Position numbers and translations under genes: made by a program
Origin: Chrysophaeum taylorii
Lineage: Eukaryota > Sar > Pelagophyceae > Pelagomonadales > Pelagomonadaceae
NCBI GenBank assembly: GCA_029834535.1
Contig: JAQMWT010000006.1
Coordinates: forward strand, 116,080-180,079
Length of the DNA stretch: 64,000 nucleotides
Direction: 5' to 3'
In this document: piece by piece, positions 32,477-41,714 of the stretch
Layout of the letters: the number at the start of each line of letters is the position of its first letter
How positions within the stretch are numbered: position 1 is the stretch's first letter
Notes under the pieces: model-generated
Databases searched by the model: none
What the model saw: only the letters and a program-made list of their open reading frames with translations
Told to the model about the DNA's origin: nothing

Positions 32477-33537
32477 TCCTAACTACTAATCGACAGATGT
32501 TTGTTTGTTTGTCTGTCTGTCTGTTTGTTTGTCTTTAAATGTCGACTGCTAAGAACCCTTACCCTGATCGCCGACTGCGGTTGCGATGGAGGACGGTGCC
32601 TCTTGAATCCTGAGCCTTGCGAGGGCATCCGCCCTCCCGGCGTAGGTTGGCACCTATTCGCCTCCCGGGCGGGCCGGTTGGCAGCGGGAACGTTCGCAGT
32701 GGGAAGGGGTATGGCCGAGGGGCGAATACGGAAGGTTATCGACGAGTTGGTTGTCAGTCACATTGCGGTCTCCTCGTCGCATGGCGACAAGCTTGATGGT
32801 CACTCTCCGCCGACCGACCTTTCGGCGCTCCTCGTCTACAGGCCCGTGATTCCGGGCTGGCTCCTGTCGGTCCGGCCTGGCTCCCATGCTCGGGAGAGGT
32901 CTGAAGTTAGTTAGTTAGTTAGTTAGCTAAGAGGGGGGGGTGTGTGTGGGGAGCATGAAGGATGTGGGTGTTTGTCCCTCGAATTAGGGTAAGGGTCAGG
33001 TAGGCGCGAGATTAAGGATCAGGTAGGCGCGAGAGCCAGACAGTGATCCTCCAAGCCGTCTACGGCGACCTCGCAGACTATTTCCACGACCCGCGGCGGC
33101 GCTTTCAGCGCGCCATTCTCACGCCCCGTCGAAACGATGTTGTCGATGCTGACAACGCGCGCATGACCGCGGCCTTTTTTTCCCGGAGACGAGGCGTCGG
33201 AGTTCTTTTCGGCCGACTAGGTTGGGTCGGAAGACGACGCCTCGCTCTTTACAGTCGAGTTTTCAACTCCCTGACAACCAACGGCATGCTGACTTTGATC
33301 GCGAGCTTAATGTCTTCGCAACCTCGACCCGTCGCACGGCCACTGCAACGGTACCAGATACATGATCGATCGTGTCGTTGTCACCGAGGCTCCTCCAACC
33401 TGTATCGCTTAAGGCCCGCCTACGCCAAACGATCAACAAGAGCCAGGGCCAGACGTCCCGCGAGGTCGGCGTGGAACCAGACCTGAACTTACTAGGGTTA
33501 GAGATTGGGAGTAGGTGAACTTACTGGCCCGCACTTG
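32477..33537 (+). mobile_element. Helitron-derived non-autonomous element, copy 6 (nested insertions, deleted 3' half)
   Basis: Joined head to tail to copy 5. Its TCTG/TTTG tract contains a minus-strand LINE-like 3' end, itself split by the TTAG-tailed retroposon at 32555-32925. The helicase remnant is cut at about 33473 and joined to the last GAACTTACT motifs; the terminus reads CCCGCACTTG at 33537. Confidence 0.8.
32555..32925 (+). mobile_element. (TTAG)n-tailed retroposon, copy 2, with target duplication
   Basis: 371 bp ending TCTGAAG(TTAG)n. It interrupts the LINE-like 3' end and is flanked by a 7-bp duplication GCTAAGA (32548-32554 and 32926-32932). The fixed 3' end is shared with 23190-23320 and 56327-56420. 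One plus frame is open for most of it but looks non-coding. Confidence 0.75.
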
Positions 33538-33606
33538 TCCTAACTACTAATCGACAGATGTTTGTTTGTTTGTTTATTTGTTTGTCTGTCTGTCTTTAAA
33601 TGTCGA
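33538..33606 (+). mobile_element. Helitron derivative 5' end fragment
   Basis: TCCTAACTACTAATCGACAG, TTTG/TCTG tract and TTTAAATGTCGA, then a direct change to the 3' terminus of a minus-strand copy at 33607. Confidence 0.75.
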
Positions 33607-34338
33607 CAAGTGCAAGCCAGTAAGTTCACCCCAATCTCAAACCCCAGTAAGTTCACATGGTCCCAGTAAGTTCACCTATAGTGCGCGTGTAGACGCCGGA
33701 AAGGGGGCTTATCGGTATTGCGCAGCACGTGTGGGGTAGGGTGGAGTCGTCGACCCAGATGAGTATATCCTCGGGGATGCCGATCGACAGAGAGCCACGT
33801 AGAGCTGGACGTGGCAGAAGACGGGCTTGGGAAAGAGGACGCCGACCTCGCGGGGCGTCTGGCCCTGGCTCTTGTTGATCGTTCGGCGTAGGCGGGCCTT
33901 AAGGGATACAGGTTGGAAGAGCCTCGGTGACAACGACACGATCGATCATGTATCTGGTACCGTTGCAGTGGCCGTGCGACGGGTCGAGGTTTCGAAGACC
34001 TTAAGCTCGCGATCAAAGTCAGCATCCCGTTGGTTGTCAGGGAGTTGAAAACTCTACTGTAAAGAGCGAGGCGTCGTCTTCCGACCCAGCCTAGTCAGCC
34101 GAAAAGAACTCCGACGCCTCGTCTCCGGGAAAAAAAGGCCGCGGTCATGCGCGCGTTGTCAGCATCGACAACATCGTTTCGACGGGGCGTGAGAATGGCG
34201 CGCTGAAAGAGCCGCCGCGGGTCGTGGAAATAGTCTGCGAGGTCGCCGTAGACGGCTTGGAGGATCACTGTCTGGCTCTCGCGCCTACCTGATGCTTACT
34301 CTCGCGCCTACCTGATCCTTACCCTAAATCGAGGGACA
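33607..34338 (-). mobile_element. Helitron-derived non-autonomous element, copy 7 (5' end lost)
   Basis: 3' terminus at 33607 (CAAGTGCAAGCCAGTAAG on plus), a shortened motif array, and the deleted helicase remnant to CCTAAATCGAGGGACA near 34338. The 5' terminus is replaced by a LINE-like 3' end (34345-34385). Confidence 0.8.
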
Positions 34339-34386
34339 CACACCCCCCCCTCTTAGCAGTCGACATTTAAAGACAGACAGACAGCT

Positions 34387-35732
34387 CGGGCCACTGCACC
34401 CCAGCGCCTTGCGGCCGCCCTTCCCATCACCGAAGCACTTCGAGTAGCGGCGTCCTCATGGGATCGCTTCTCGACCACGTTCATCAGCTCGTGGCCCAGC
34501 TCTGGCCTTCAAATCCCCAACCGCTGCTGGGCTGAGATGTGTGCCCAGTACTTTGGCTACCCCTCTCCAGCTTGTTTGGGCCTCGTGGGCACTCGCATTC
34601 TGGGCACTGACGTCGTTCTCGACGCTCACGGCAAGGTGCTTCTCACGCAGGCCAACCTTGTCAACCGCGGAGGAGCGCGGACCACCTGGCATGACGGCCA
34701 GCTCGACTGCGTCCACGGCAGCGTCAAAGAGGCCGGCATCCCAGCCCTGTCCGAGGTTTTCGGCATCTTTGCTGACGTCGTCGCCCCTACCATCAGGGTC
34801 GGATAAGAAAACGAGACTAGCCCGCGCCGCAACGACGGGTCCTACAACGCGTGGGCTTTTTCCTTTTTTTGCGTGAGGGGACGAAAGGATGCCGACTTCA
34901 CTATGGGGACTAATTCCATCGCGACGATCTCGCGGCGTGGCGGCACATACTGCTTGAGTACAAATGAACATAGCTCAGCGATCCGTTGAGTATGTCTTAG
35001 TACAAACTGAAACATAGTTAACGGCTCGTACGAACTTTCTTATCCGACCCTGCTACCATTCGCACGCGCCTCTACGGCCGGTACCGAGGCAATCTCGCCC
35101 GACGTCAAGTCGTCCCAGACATCCTCACCACGCTCGACAACAAGGAGCAACTCTACGACATCGAAACCCTCGCTTGGGGTTCGTTGTACACCGCCCACGC
35201 CCTCCATCCCTCCCACCCGTCGCCTGTCGATCGGCGCGCAGCGCAAGTCCACTCCGAATACCTCGCTCACGCCCGCGGCATCGACGCCATCATCCCCCAG
35301 CCGGGTACAGCACCACCGCCTGGCTTCTTGGGCCCTGTCGAACAGCGGCTACGTAGCTACGGCACCGTCGCCGGCCTCGTCTTTGGTGCCTTCGGTGAGG
35401 CCAGCGCGGCGTGCCACGCTCTCGCCCAAACATGCGCAGAGCACATCGCCGCGCGAACCTGGGTGACAAGCGGCTGCGCCAACTTCACAGAGGCAGAGGC
35501 GGCCCAAACTCGCCGCATCTACCGTGAGTGGGGGATCGCCAACGCATTAGGCCGGGCTCGCTGTGCCCTCACCGCCTCACCATGTCGCCGCCTCGGGGAA
35601 CCCCACCAGGTCGCCCGATCCCAGCAGGACGTCACCCTTCGTCGCACATACGTCCGGCGGCAGCATGCGTACGACCTACGGGCGGGGCCCGTCCTCTCTG
35701 CCTGCCCCACGCCTCGCGATGACCCCGACTAG
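34387..35732 (+). pseudogene. C-terminal part of a LINE-like element protein, split by a MITE
   Basis: The frame is open from the microsatellite border at 34387 to the MITE at 34794 (ATAPQRLAAALPITEALRVA, VLLTQANLVNRGGARTTWHD). It resumes at 35060 (RTRLYGRYRGNLARRQVVPD, LYDIETLAWGSLYTAHALHP, VFGAFGEASAACHALAQTCA). Removing the MITE plus one 7-bp duplication joins both parts in frame. A small indel near 35575 shifts the last part; the related copy at 14840-15250 keeps it to the stop. No reverse transcriptase motif remains. The layout recalls the tails of non-LTR element proteins after RT, but this is inference; the family is unnamed here. Confidence 0.5.
34794..35052. mobile_element. MITE copy 1 (259 bp, 14-bp TIR)
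   Basis: The termini CAGGGTCGGATAAG and CTTATCCGACCCTG are perfect inverted repeats. The flanking 7-bp duplication is CTACCAT (34787-34793 and 35053-35059). The interior is nearly identical to copy 2 at 41052-41311. No coding capacity. Confidence 0.92.
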
Positions 35733-35941
35733 GTCCCGCGTATATCTCCGCCCGTCAGGCCATCCATACCCCACAAACCCACCCACAAGCTCATGCACAC
35801 ACCCCCCCTCTTAGCAGTCGACATTTAAAGACAGACACAGACAGACACATCCTTCATGCTCCCCACACACACCCCCCCCTCTTAGCAGTCGACATTTAAA
35901 GACAGACAAACAGACAAACATCTGTCGATTAGTAGTTAGGA
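35733..35941. repeat. LINE-like 3' ends and a Helitron derivative 5' fragment
   Basis: The 3' end of the LINE-like copy (CTCTTAGCAGTCGACATTTA near 35810) is followed by a second, 5'-truncated 3' end (to about 35898), an AGACA/AACA tract and the minus-strand Helitron-derivative 5' terminus ending GTAGTTAGGA at 35941. Confidence 0.7.
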
Positions 35942-36979
35942 CAAGTGCAGGCCAGTAAGTTCGCCAGTAAGTTCACCTGGTCCCAATCTCTAACCCCAGT
36001 AAGTTCACCTGGTCCCAGTAAGTTCACCTAGTCCCAATCTCTAACCCCAGTAAGTTCGGCGTAAGCCCACTCGTGCTCACATCCACTCACCCCACTCTCC
36101 TTCGAGCTCGTCGCTCTCACCTCCGCCAATCTAAGCTGCTTTTATCCGTACACGCCGCTGCCGATCATCACAAAACCCAGTAAGTTCACTTGGTCCCAGT
36201 AAGTTCACCTGGTCACTAACTTCACCTAGTCCCAATCTCAAACCCCAGTAAGTTCACCTGGTCCCAGTAAGTTCACCTACAGTGCGCGTGTAGACGCCGG
36301 GAGGGGGCTTATAGGTATTGCGCAGCACGTGTGGGGTAGGGTGGAGTCGTCGACTCAGAAGAGGATATCCTCGGGGTTGCCGATCGACAGAGAGCCACGT
36401 AGAGCTGGACGTGGCAGAAGACGGGCTTCGCCAAGAGGACGCCGACCTCGCGGGGCGTCTGGCCCTGGCTCTTGGTGATCGTTCGGCGTCGGCGGGCCTT
36501 ACGGGATACAGGTTGGAGGAGCCTCGGTGACAACGACACGATCGATCATGTATCTGGTACCGTTGCAGTGGCCACGCGACGGGTCGAGATTGCGAAGACA
36601 TTAAGCTCGCGATCAAAGTCAGCATGCCGTTGGTTGTCAGGGAGTTGAAAACTCTACTGTAAAGAGCGAGGCGTCGTCTTCCGACCCAGCCTAGTCAGCC
36701 GAAAAGAACTCCGACGCCTCGTCTCCGGGAAAAAAAGGCCGCGGTCATGCGCGCGTTGTCAACATCGACAACATCGTTTCGACGGGGCGTCAGAATGGCG
36801 CGCTGAAAGAGCCGCCGCGGGTCGTGGAAATAGTCTGCGAGGTCGCCGTAGACGGCTTGGAGGATCACTGTCTGGCTCTCGCGCCTACCTGATCCTTACT
36901 CTCGCGCCTATCTGATCCTTACCCTAAATCGAGGGACAGACAAACAGACAGACAAACATCTGTCGATTAGTAGTTAGGA
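35942..36979 (-). mobile_element. Helitron-derived non-autonomous element, copy 8
   Basis: Head-to-tail with the preceding 5' fragment (junction 35941/35942). Complete layout on the minus strand, ending GTAGTTAGGA at 36979 directly beside the first copy of the coiled-coil gene block. Confidence 0.85.
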
Positions 36980-36980
36980 C

Positions 36981-37867
36981 AGCGGTGCCGTTAGAGAGGG
37001 TGTTCGTACCGTGCATAATAAAGGGCCACGATGAGGGTGGAGTTCTGCTTCTCGCGGGAGTAAAATCCCGCTCAAGTTCACACCAAGGCCCCGCCTTGTT
37101 GCGGGTGCCACGGCCACTTGTTCTTCTTCGCATTCGCCGCCTTCTCCTCCTTCTTGGCGTCCGCGTAGAGATCAAGGATTTTGGTACCGAAGGGCACGGC
37201 GAGGATCATGTACGTCAGCAGGTCCAGGCGCCTGTCGAGCTTGTTGAGCTCGTCCTTGAGCTCTTTGAGCTCGTCCTTGACCTCGTCGAAGCGCTTGTCG
37301 ACCTCGTCCTTGAAATCGTCGAAGCGCGCGTAGACTTCCTTTCGAGAGGGCGGGAGCAATTCTTTGCGTTTCTCCTCCGCGAGCAGGCGTTCGTACTCGG
37401 CCTTTTGCCTGGCTGACTCGAACCCTTCGGCTTTGGACTCGAAAAATGACGTTTCGGAGATGGCGGCGGCGGCCTCCACACCCTGGACAGCCGACACCGC
37501 CACGAGGCCCGCGATCACCATCGCGCTCGCCGTCTTCGCCGCGCCCTGGCGTACGAGAGGCGCACGACCGACACGAGGCTCGCGCGGTCCTCCTAGATCG
37601 ACCGCGGAAGCTAAAGCGAGAGCTAGTAGTGCAACGACCCGCGTCATCGCGCACCTCCTGCCTGCCTACTGTACTACTGCCCCCTGCTTACCCTGAATCT
37701 ATTGACCGCCGCCGACATACTATGTTTTGGCTTCTGGTCTGGGGACCCCTAATGATTGTCCTCCACCACCTGTGGCGTAAGGAGAATTTTTAGGGGCTAC
37801 CTGGCGTGCCTTCGAATCCTGGCTCGCCGATCGCGTCCGTGCCCTTGGTGGGATCACTGGACGAGGA
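36981..37867. repeat. Duplicated block, copy A
   Basis: The block from GCGGTGCCGTTAGAGAGGGT (3' side of the gene) through the gene to GGCTTCTGGTCTGGGG and GGATCACTGGACGAGGA is repeated at 40265-41430 (copy B) and, up to CCCCTAATGATTGTCC, at 47077-47840 (copy C). The copies are nearly identical, so the duplications are recent. Confidence 0.9.
37078..37647 (-). CDS. Coiled-coil protein with plastid-type presequence, copy A
   Basis: 189 residues. Signal peptide MTRVVALLALALASA, a basic stretch (GGPREPRVGRAPLVRQ), then a second hydrophobic segment (ASAMVIAGLVAVSAVQGVEA) ending in an Ala-rich site: a tripartite arrangement suggesting thylakoid or plastid membrane targeting (inference). A long charged coiled coil follows (SARQKAEYERLLAEEKRKEL, then KDEVDKRFDEVKDELKELKD), then a short hydrophobic segment (LTYMILAVPFGTKILDLY) and a basic tail. 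Copy A has one DKRFDEV unit. Its stop is seven codons later than in copies B and C because TAA has become CAA (HPQQGGALV). No family recognised. Three copies in 10 kb differ mainly in the heptad repeat number. Confidence 0.65.
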   Translation of the reverse strand: MTRVVALLALALASAVDLGGPREPRVGRAPLVRQGAAKTASAMVIAGLVAVSAVQGVEAAAAISETSFFESKAEGFESARQKAEYERLLAEEKRKELLPPSRKEVYARFDDFKDEVDKRFDEVKDELKELKDELNKLDRRLDLLTYMILAVPFGTKILDLYADAKKEEKAANAKKNKWPWHPQQGGALV

Positions 37868-40264
37868 TAGGGTCGGATAAGGAACTCGGGGGTCCCGCGC
37901 CGGGGCCGAAAATCCCCAAGGATTGGCGGGCTTTTTTGTCCGTCGCCAAGTTGACCCAAAATGGTGCCGATTTTATCTTGGAACGAAGTCCGTAGCTGCC
38001 GATTTGGCGAATCTACTTGGGAGTGAGGTATTTTGGCGCCTCGGTGGAGGCGGGGGCCTAGGTGGCTCTACTCTGCACGACGCCATCGGCTCCAAATACA
38101 ACAACCGGCGCATCGGGAATGTCCGTAGGCCCAATGAGGGTCGTGTGGGCGCTTAGACGGCGCCTTTTGTTCGCTGGGGCCAGTTCTAGTGTCCTCGTCT
38201 TTCCGGGCGTCCTCGGGAGACCGGCGTCGGGGCCCGCGAACGCAGCTATGCGTAGTCGTCGTCGTCGACGTCCATCGCGTCCTCCTCCTCCTCCTCGTCG
38301 TCGTCGTCGTCGTATTCGTTGTCCTCGGACACGAAGCGCCAGGAAGCCGGCTTGGAGCCGTTGAAGAAGGTGGGGCGGTTCGTGAGGAGCCACCCGCTGA
38401 AACCGTCGTCATAGGAAACGAAGATCCAACCCAGCCCGAGTTTCTTGCGACCGTCCTTGGAGTTTTCGTCGAATACCGCCTCGATGGTGCCGGGCATCCA
38501 GTAGCAGCCCGGGTGCCCCGACAACTCCCAGAGAACCTCGACGCTTGACCCGACCAACGCCACGTCAATCGTCGGTACCTTCGAGCGGCCACTCGTCGAC
38601 GTCACCGTATCCCACGGCGAGGGCGACGGCGGCCTCGTGAAGGACACCCATCTCGGAGCGCAGGTCGCGAATGAAGCGTGCGGACGGGAGCTCCATGTCG
38701 CGCACTCGCTCCGGGCCAACGACCGCCTCGACGACCGAGACCAGGACCTCGGGGATTTCCGCAGGCGCAACCCGCGAGGCGAGCAGTTTCATACACAGCA
38801 CCCTGAGCTTCGAGTCCCACGGAGTACCCTTGCCGGATCCCTTGCCGGACGGCTTCCGCGGTACCCACACTTCGGCGTTCTGCTTCTCGAGGACCGCGAC
38901 CCGCTCCCGCAGCCGCTCGATCTCCTCCTCCCGGGCCTGGACGCGGTCCTCGGCAGCCGCGAGCTTTATCTCCATTTGCTTCGCTTCCTGGTTGAGGGCG
39001 GCGTAATTGTTCTTGAGTTGTCGCATGGCCCGAGGGTCCGATTTCTTCAGTCGGTTCCTCTCCCGAAACTCGGCCGCCGCCGCAGCCTGTCTCGCCGCCT
39101 CGTTCGACTGGGCCTTGGTCGCGTTGAGCTCGTCGATGGCTCGCTGCAGCCTCGCGGCATCGCGGTCGCGCTGCTTCTCATTGGAGGCCTGGTGGCGTTC
39201 GATGCGGACCTGGAGCCGTGCCTCCCGACGTGCGGCATCCCGGACCTCGTCCTCGTACTTCCACTTGGCCTCGAGACGCGCCGCGTCTGCCTTGGCGGCC
39301 GCCATTTCCGCGGCGAAGGCGTCGGCGTGGGCTTCTTTCGTCTCGCGTTCGGCGGTGACAGAGCGAGAGTGCTGAGCCGTCTTGGCCGCCGTGAGCTTGT
39401 CGACCGTGCTCCGGAGTTTCGACACCTCCTTCTCGAGCTCCGAGATCCGCACATTCGAGTCCGACGACGACGACAGTGTGGAGATAACCGATGACCCACT
39501 CGATCCAAGCGTCGGACGCGCTGGCCGTCCGGGTGGTAGTCGCCGAATCGGGGGTGTCGTTCTCCTTGTCGGGCTTGGCCTTGACGTGGGAGAACGGGAC
39601 GCGGATCTCTCCCTGCTGAATCGTTTTCACGTCGTATGACTCGACCCGACACACAGTGTTGTTGTAGATTAGGCCCAGGACAACGCCGTTGCCGCCCTGG
39701 ATGTTGTGCCCCGCCGAGAAGTCGTGCTCGATGAGGACCTCGTCCCCGCTCCGGATGGTTGTCTTGAGAGTCCTAGTTAGCGACGCGGAGATCCGGGCGA
39801 GAACGGCCGTCGCGCCCTTCGTCGTGTGTAGCTTGCTCGGGGTGAAGTCGTCCCGGCACATTTTCGAGCACACGTAGAACTTGTCGGGCAGCTCGCCCTC
39901 GATATTCAGGAGTCGCTCCAGGTCGAGCGGCTGGCCCCTGGCCGTCTCGTCGGCGTCGAGCCTCGCTACGCAGCACACGCACTCTCCCCTCAAGAGGTTT
40001 TTTCGCCGTTGACGTTTGGCAGCGGGTTTTTTCGACACTTTCGTCAACTCAGCCGGGACCGAAGGGTCCACAGGGGTTACAGAAGGACCCGGGGCCGACT
40101 CTTTGCTCGTTTCGGCCGATTCCATGGGCGGAACGCCGATTTTGTGATTTTGCAGGCTATGTTTGAAACATAGCCTAAGACAATCCACTTTTGAATGAGG
40201 GTTTCTCGTTTGGTGTTCGAAATGTAGGCTAGGGCCTAGTTTTGAGCTTTCTTATCCGACCCTA
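37868..40264 (-). mobile_element. 2.4-kb TIR element carrying one gene
   Basis: Bounded by TAGGGTCGGATAAG (37868-37881) and CTTATCCGACCCTA (40251-40264), the same 14-bp inverted repeat as the 260-bp MITEs. The right end shares 18 bp with them (CTTTCTTATCCGACCCTA). The flanks do not show a target duplication (ACGAGGA against GTTAGAG) but belong to copies A and B of the same host block, which suggests recombination after insertion. The interior encodes the protein at 38246-40125. Confidence 0.75.
38246..40125 (-). CDS. Cys-cluster, coiled-coil, tudor-like protein of the TIR element
   Basis: Read from Met 40125 (MESAETSKESAPG). Order: basic low-complexity region; Cys cluster (GECVCCVARLDAD ... 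FYVCSKMCRDDF); a beta-rich block resembling a chromatin-reader or KOW fold (SGDEVLIEHDFSAGHNIQGG, VCRVESYD); frame switch near 39500; long coiled coil (ISELEKEVSKLRSTVDKLTA to IERLRERVAVLEKQN); helical block (SARFIRDLRSEMGVLHEAAV); frame switch near 38585; a tudor/agenet-like block (VEVLWELSGHPGCYWMPGTI, GWIFVSYDDGFSGWLLTNRP); acidic tail (EEEEEDAMDVDDDDYA). No DDE catalytic motif is visible. The Cys cluster plus coiled coil resembles N-terminal parts of large transposases, so this could be a deletion derivative or a gene cargo. The family is not recognised. Confidence 0.55.
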
Positions 40265-40370
40265 GTTAGAGAGGGTGTTCGTACCGTGCATAATAAAGGG
40301 GCACGATGAGGGTGGAGTTCTGCTTCTCGCGGGAGTAAAATCCCGCTCAAGTTCACACCAAGGCCCCGCC

Positions 40371-40943
40371 TTATTGCGGGTGCCACGGCCACTTGTTCTT
40401 CTTCGCATTCGCCGCCTTCTCCTCCTTCTTGGCGTCCGCGTAGAGATCAAGGATTTTGGTACTGAAGGGCACGGCGAGGATCATGTACGTCTGCAGGTCC
40501 AGGCGCCTGTCGACCTTGTTGAGCTCGTCCTTGAGCTCTTTGAGCTCGTCCTTGACCTCGTCGAAGCGCTTGTCGACCTCGTCGAAGCGCTTGTCGACCT
40601 CGTCCTTGAAATCGTCGAAGCGCGCGTAGACTTCCTTTCGAGAGGGCGGGAGCAGTTCTTTGCGTTTCTCCTCCGCGAGCAGGCGTTCGTACTCGGCCTT
40701 TTGCCTGGCTGACTCGAACCCTTCGGCTTTGGACTCGAAAAACGACGTTTCGGAGATGGCGGCGGCGGCCTCCACACCCTGGACAGCCGACACCGCCACG
40801 AGGCCCGCGATCACCATCGCGCTCGCCGTCTTCGCCGCGCCCTGGCGTACGAGAGGCGCACGACCGACACGAGGCTCGCGCGGTCCTCCTAGATCGACCG
40901 CGGAAGCTAAAGCGAGAGCTAGTAGTGCAACGACCCGCGTCAT
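40371..40943 (-). CDS. Coiled-coil protein with plastid-type presequence, copy B
   Basis: 190 residues, nearly identical to copy A. It has two DKRFDEV units (KDEVDKRFDEVDKRFDEVKD) where A has one, TAA after KNKWPWHPQ, and small substitutions (NKVDRRLDLQ, VPFSTKILD). The same 3' flank begins ATTGCGGGTGCCACGGC. A MITE (41052-41311) lies in its upstream flank. An intact frame in all three copies suggests the protein is under selection or the duplications are very young. Confidence 0.65.
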   Translation of the reverse strand: MTRVVALLALALASAVDLGGPREPRVGRAPLVRQGAAKTASAMVIAGLVAVSAVQGVEAAAAISETSFFESKAEGFESARQKAEYERLLAEEKRKELLPPSRKEVYARFDDFKDEVDKRFDEVDKRFDEVKDELKELKDELNKVDRRLDLQTYMILAVPFSTKILDLYADAKKEEKAANAKKNKWPWHPQ

Positions 40944-41051
40944 CGCGCACCTCCTGCCTGCCTACTGTACTACTGCCCCCTGCTTACCCTGAATCTATTG
41001 GCCGCCGCCGACATACTATGTTTTGGCTTCTGGTCTGGGGACCCCTAATGA

Positions 41052-41311
41052 TAGGGTCGGATAAGAAAACGAGACTAGCCCACGCCGAAACGACGGGTCC
41101 TACAACGCGTGGGCTTTTTTCCTTTTTTTGCGTAAGGGGACGAAAGGATGCCGACTTCACTATGGGGACTAGTTCCATCGCGACGATCTCGCGGCGTGGC
41201 GGCACATACTGCTTGAGTACAAATGAACATAGCTCAGCGATCCGTTGAGTATGTCTTAGCGCAAACTGAAACATAGTTAACGGCTCGTACGAACTTTCTT
41301 ATCCGACCCTA
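41052..41311. mobile_element. MITE copy 2 (260 bp, 14-bp TIR)
   Basis: TAGGGTCGGATAAG and CTTATCCGACCCTA with 7-bp duplication CTAATGA (41045-41051 and 41312-41318). The empty site is seen in block A (GGACCCCTAATGATTGTCC near 37745), which proves the insertion and its exact limits. Confidence 0.95.
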
Positions 41312-41430
41312 CTAATGATTGTCCTCCACCACCTGTGGCGTAAGGAGAATTTTTAGGGGCTACCTGGCGTGCCTTCGAATCCTGGCTCGCCGATCGCGTC
41401 CGTGCCCTTGGTGGGATCACTGGACGAGGA

Positions 41431-41670
41431 TGGCCGTTCTCCCGCCACGCGACCACAAACAACTCCCGCGCCTGGTCCTCTAACTTGAGGACCGGCTGTT
41501 GCTTTATGATCAAGGATATATCGAAAATAGGAAATCAGGGTGACATGCGTCACGGAAAAGGAAGATGATGTCATAGAGAACACTGACATCATCGGAACGG
41601 AGTAGGGTGCCCCTGATAAGGGGGGGGCTAGAAGAGGGGTAAGCCTTAGGAGGCGGGAGTTGCCGCCACA
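41431..41670 (-). repeat. 3' LTR of the gypsy element
   Basis: TG...CA limits, placed after the pol stop and a purine-rich tract. The junction with host block B (GGATCACTGGACGAGGA) fixes its outer end. There is no second LTR in the window to confirm it, only a partial match at 552. Confidence 0.6.
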
Positions 41671-41714
41671 GGACTCACTCCCCTGGTAAGAATTCGAGCT
41701 GCCCCAGCGAGGTG

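Noticed and set aside
38637-39494. 285-codon plus-strand frame in the TIR element
   Set aside because: Mirror of the coiled-coil frame (Lys/Glu codons read as Leu/Phe); no features of its own.
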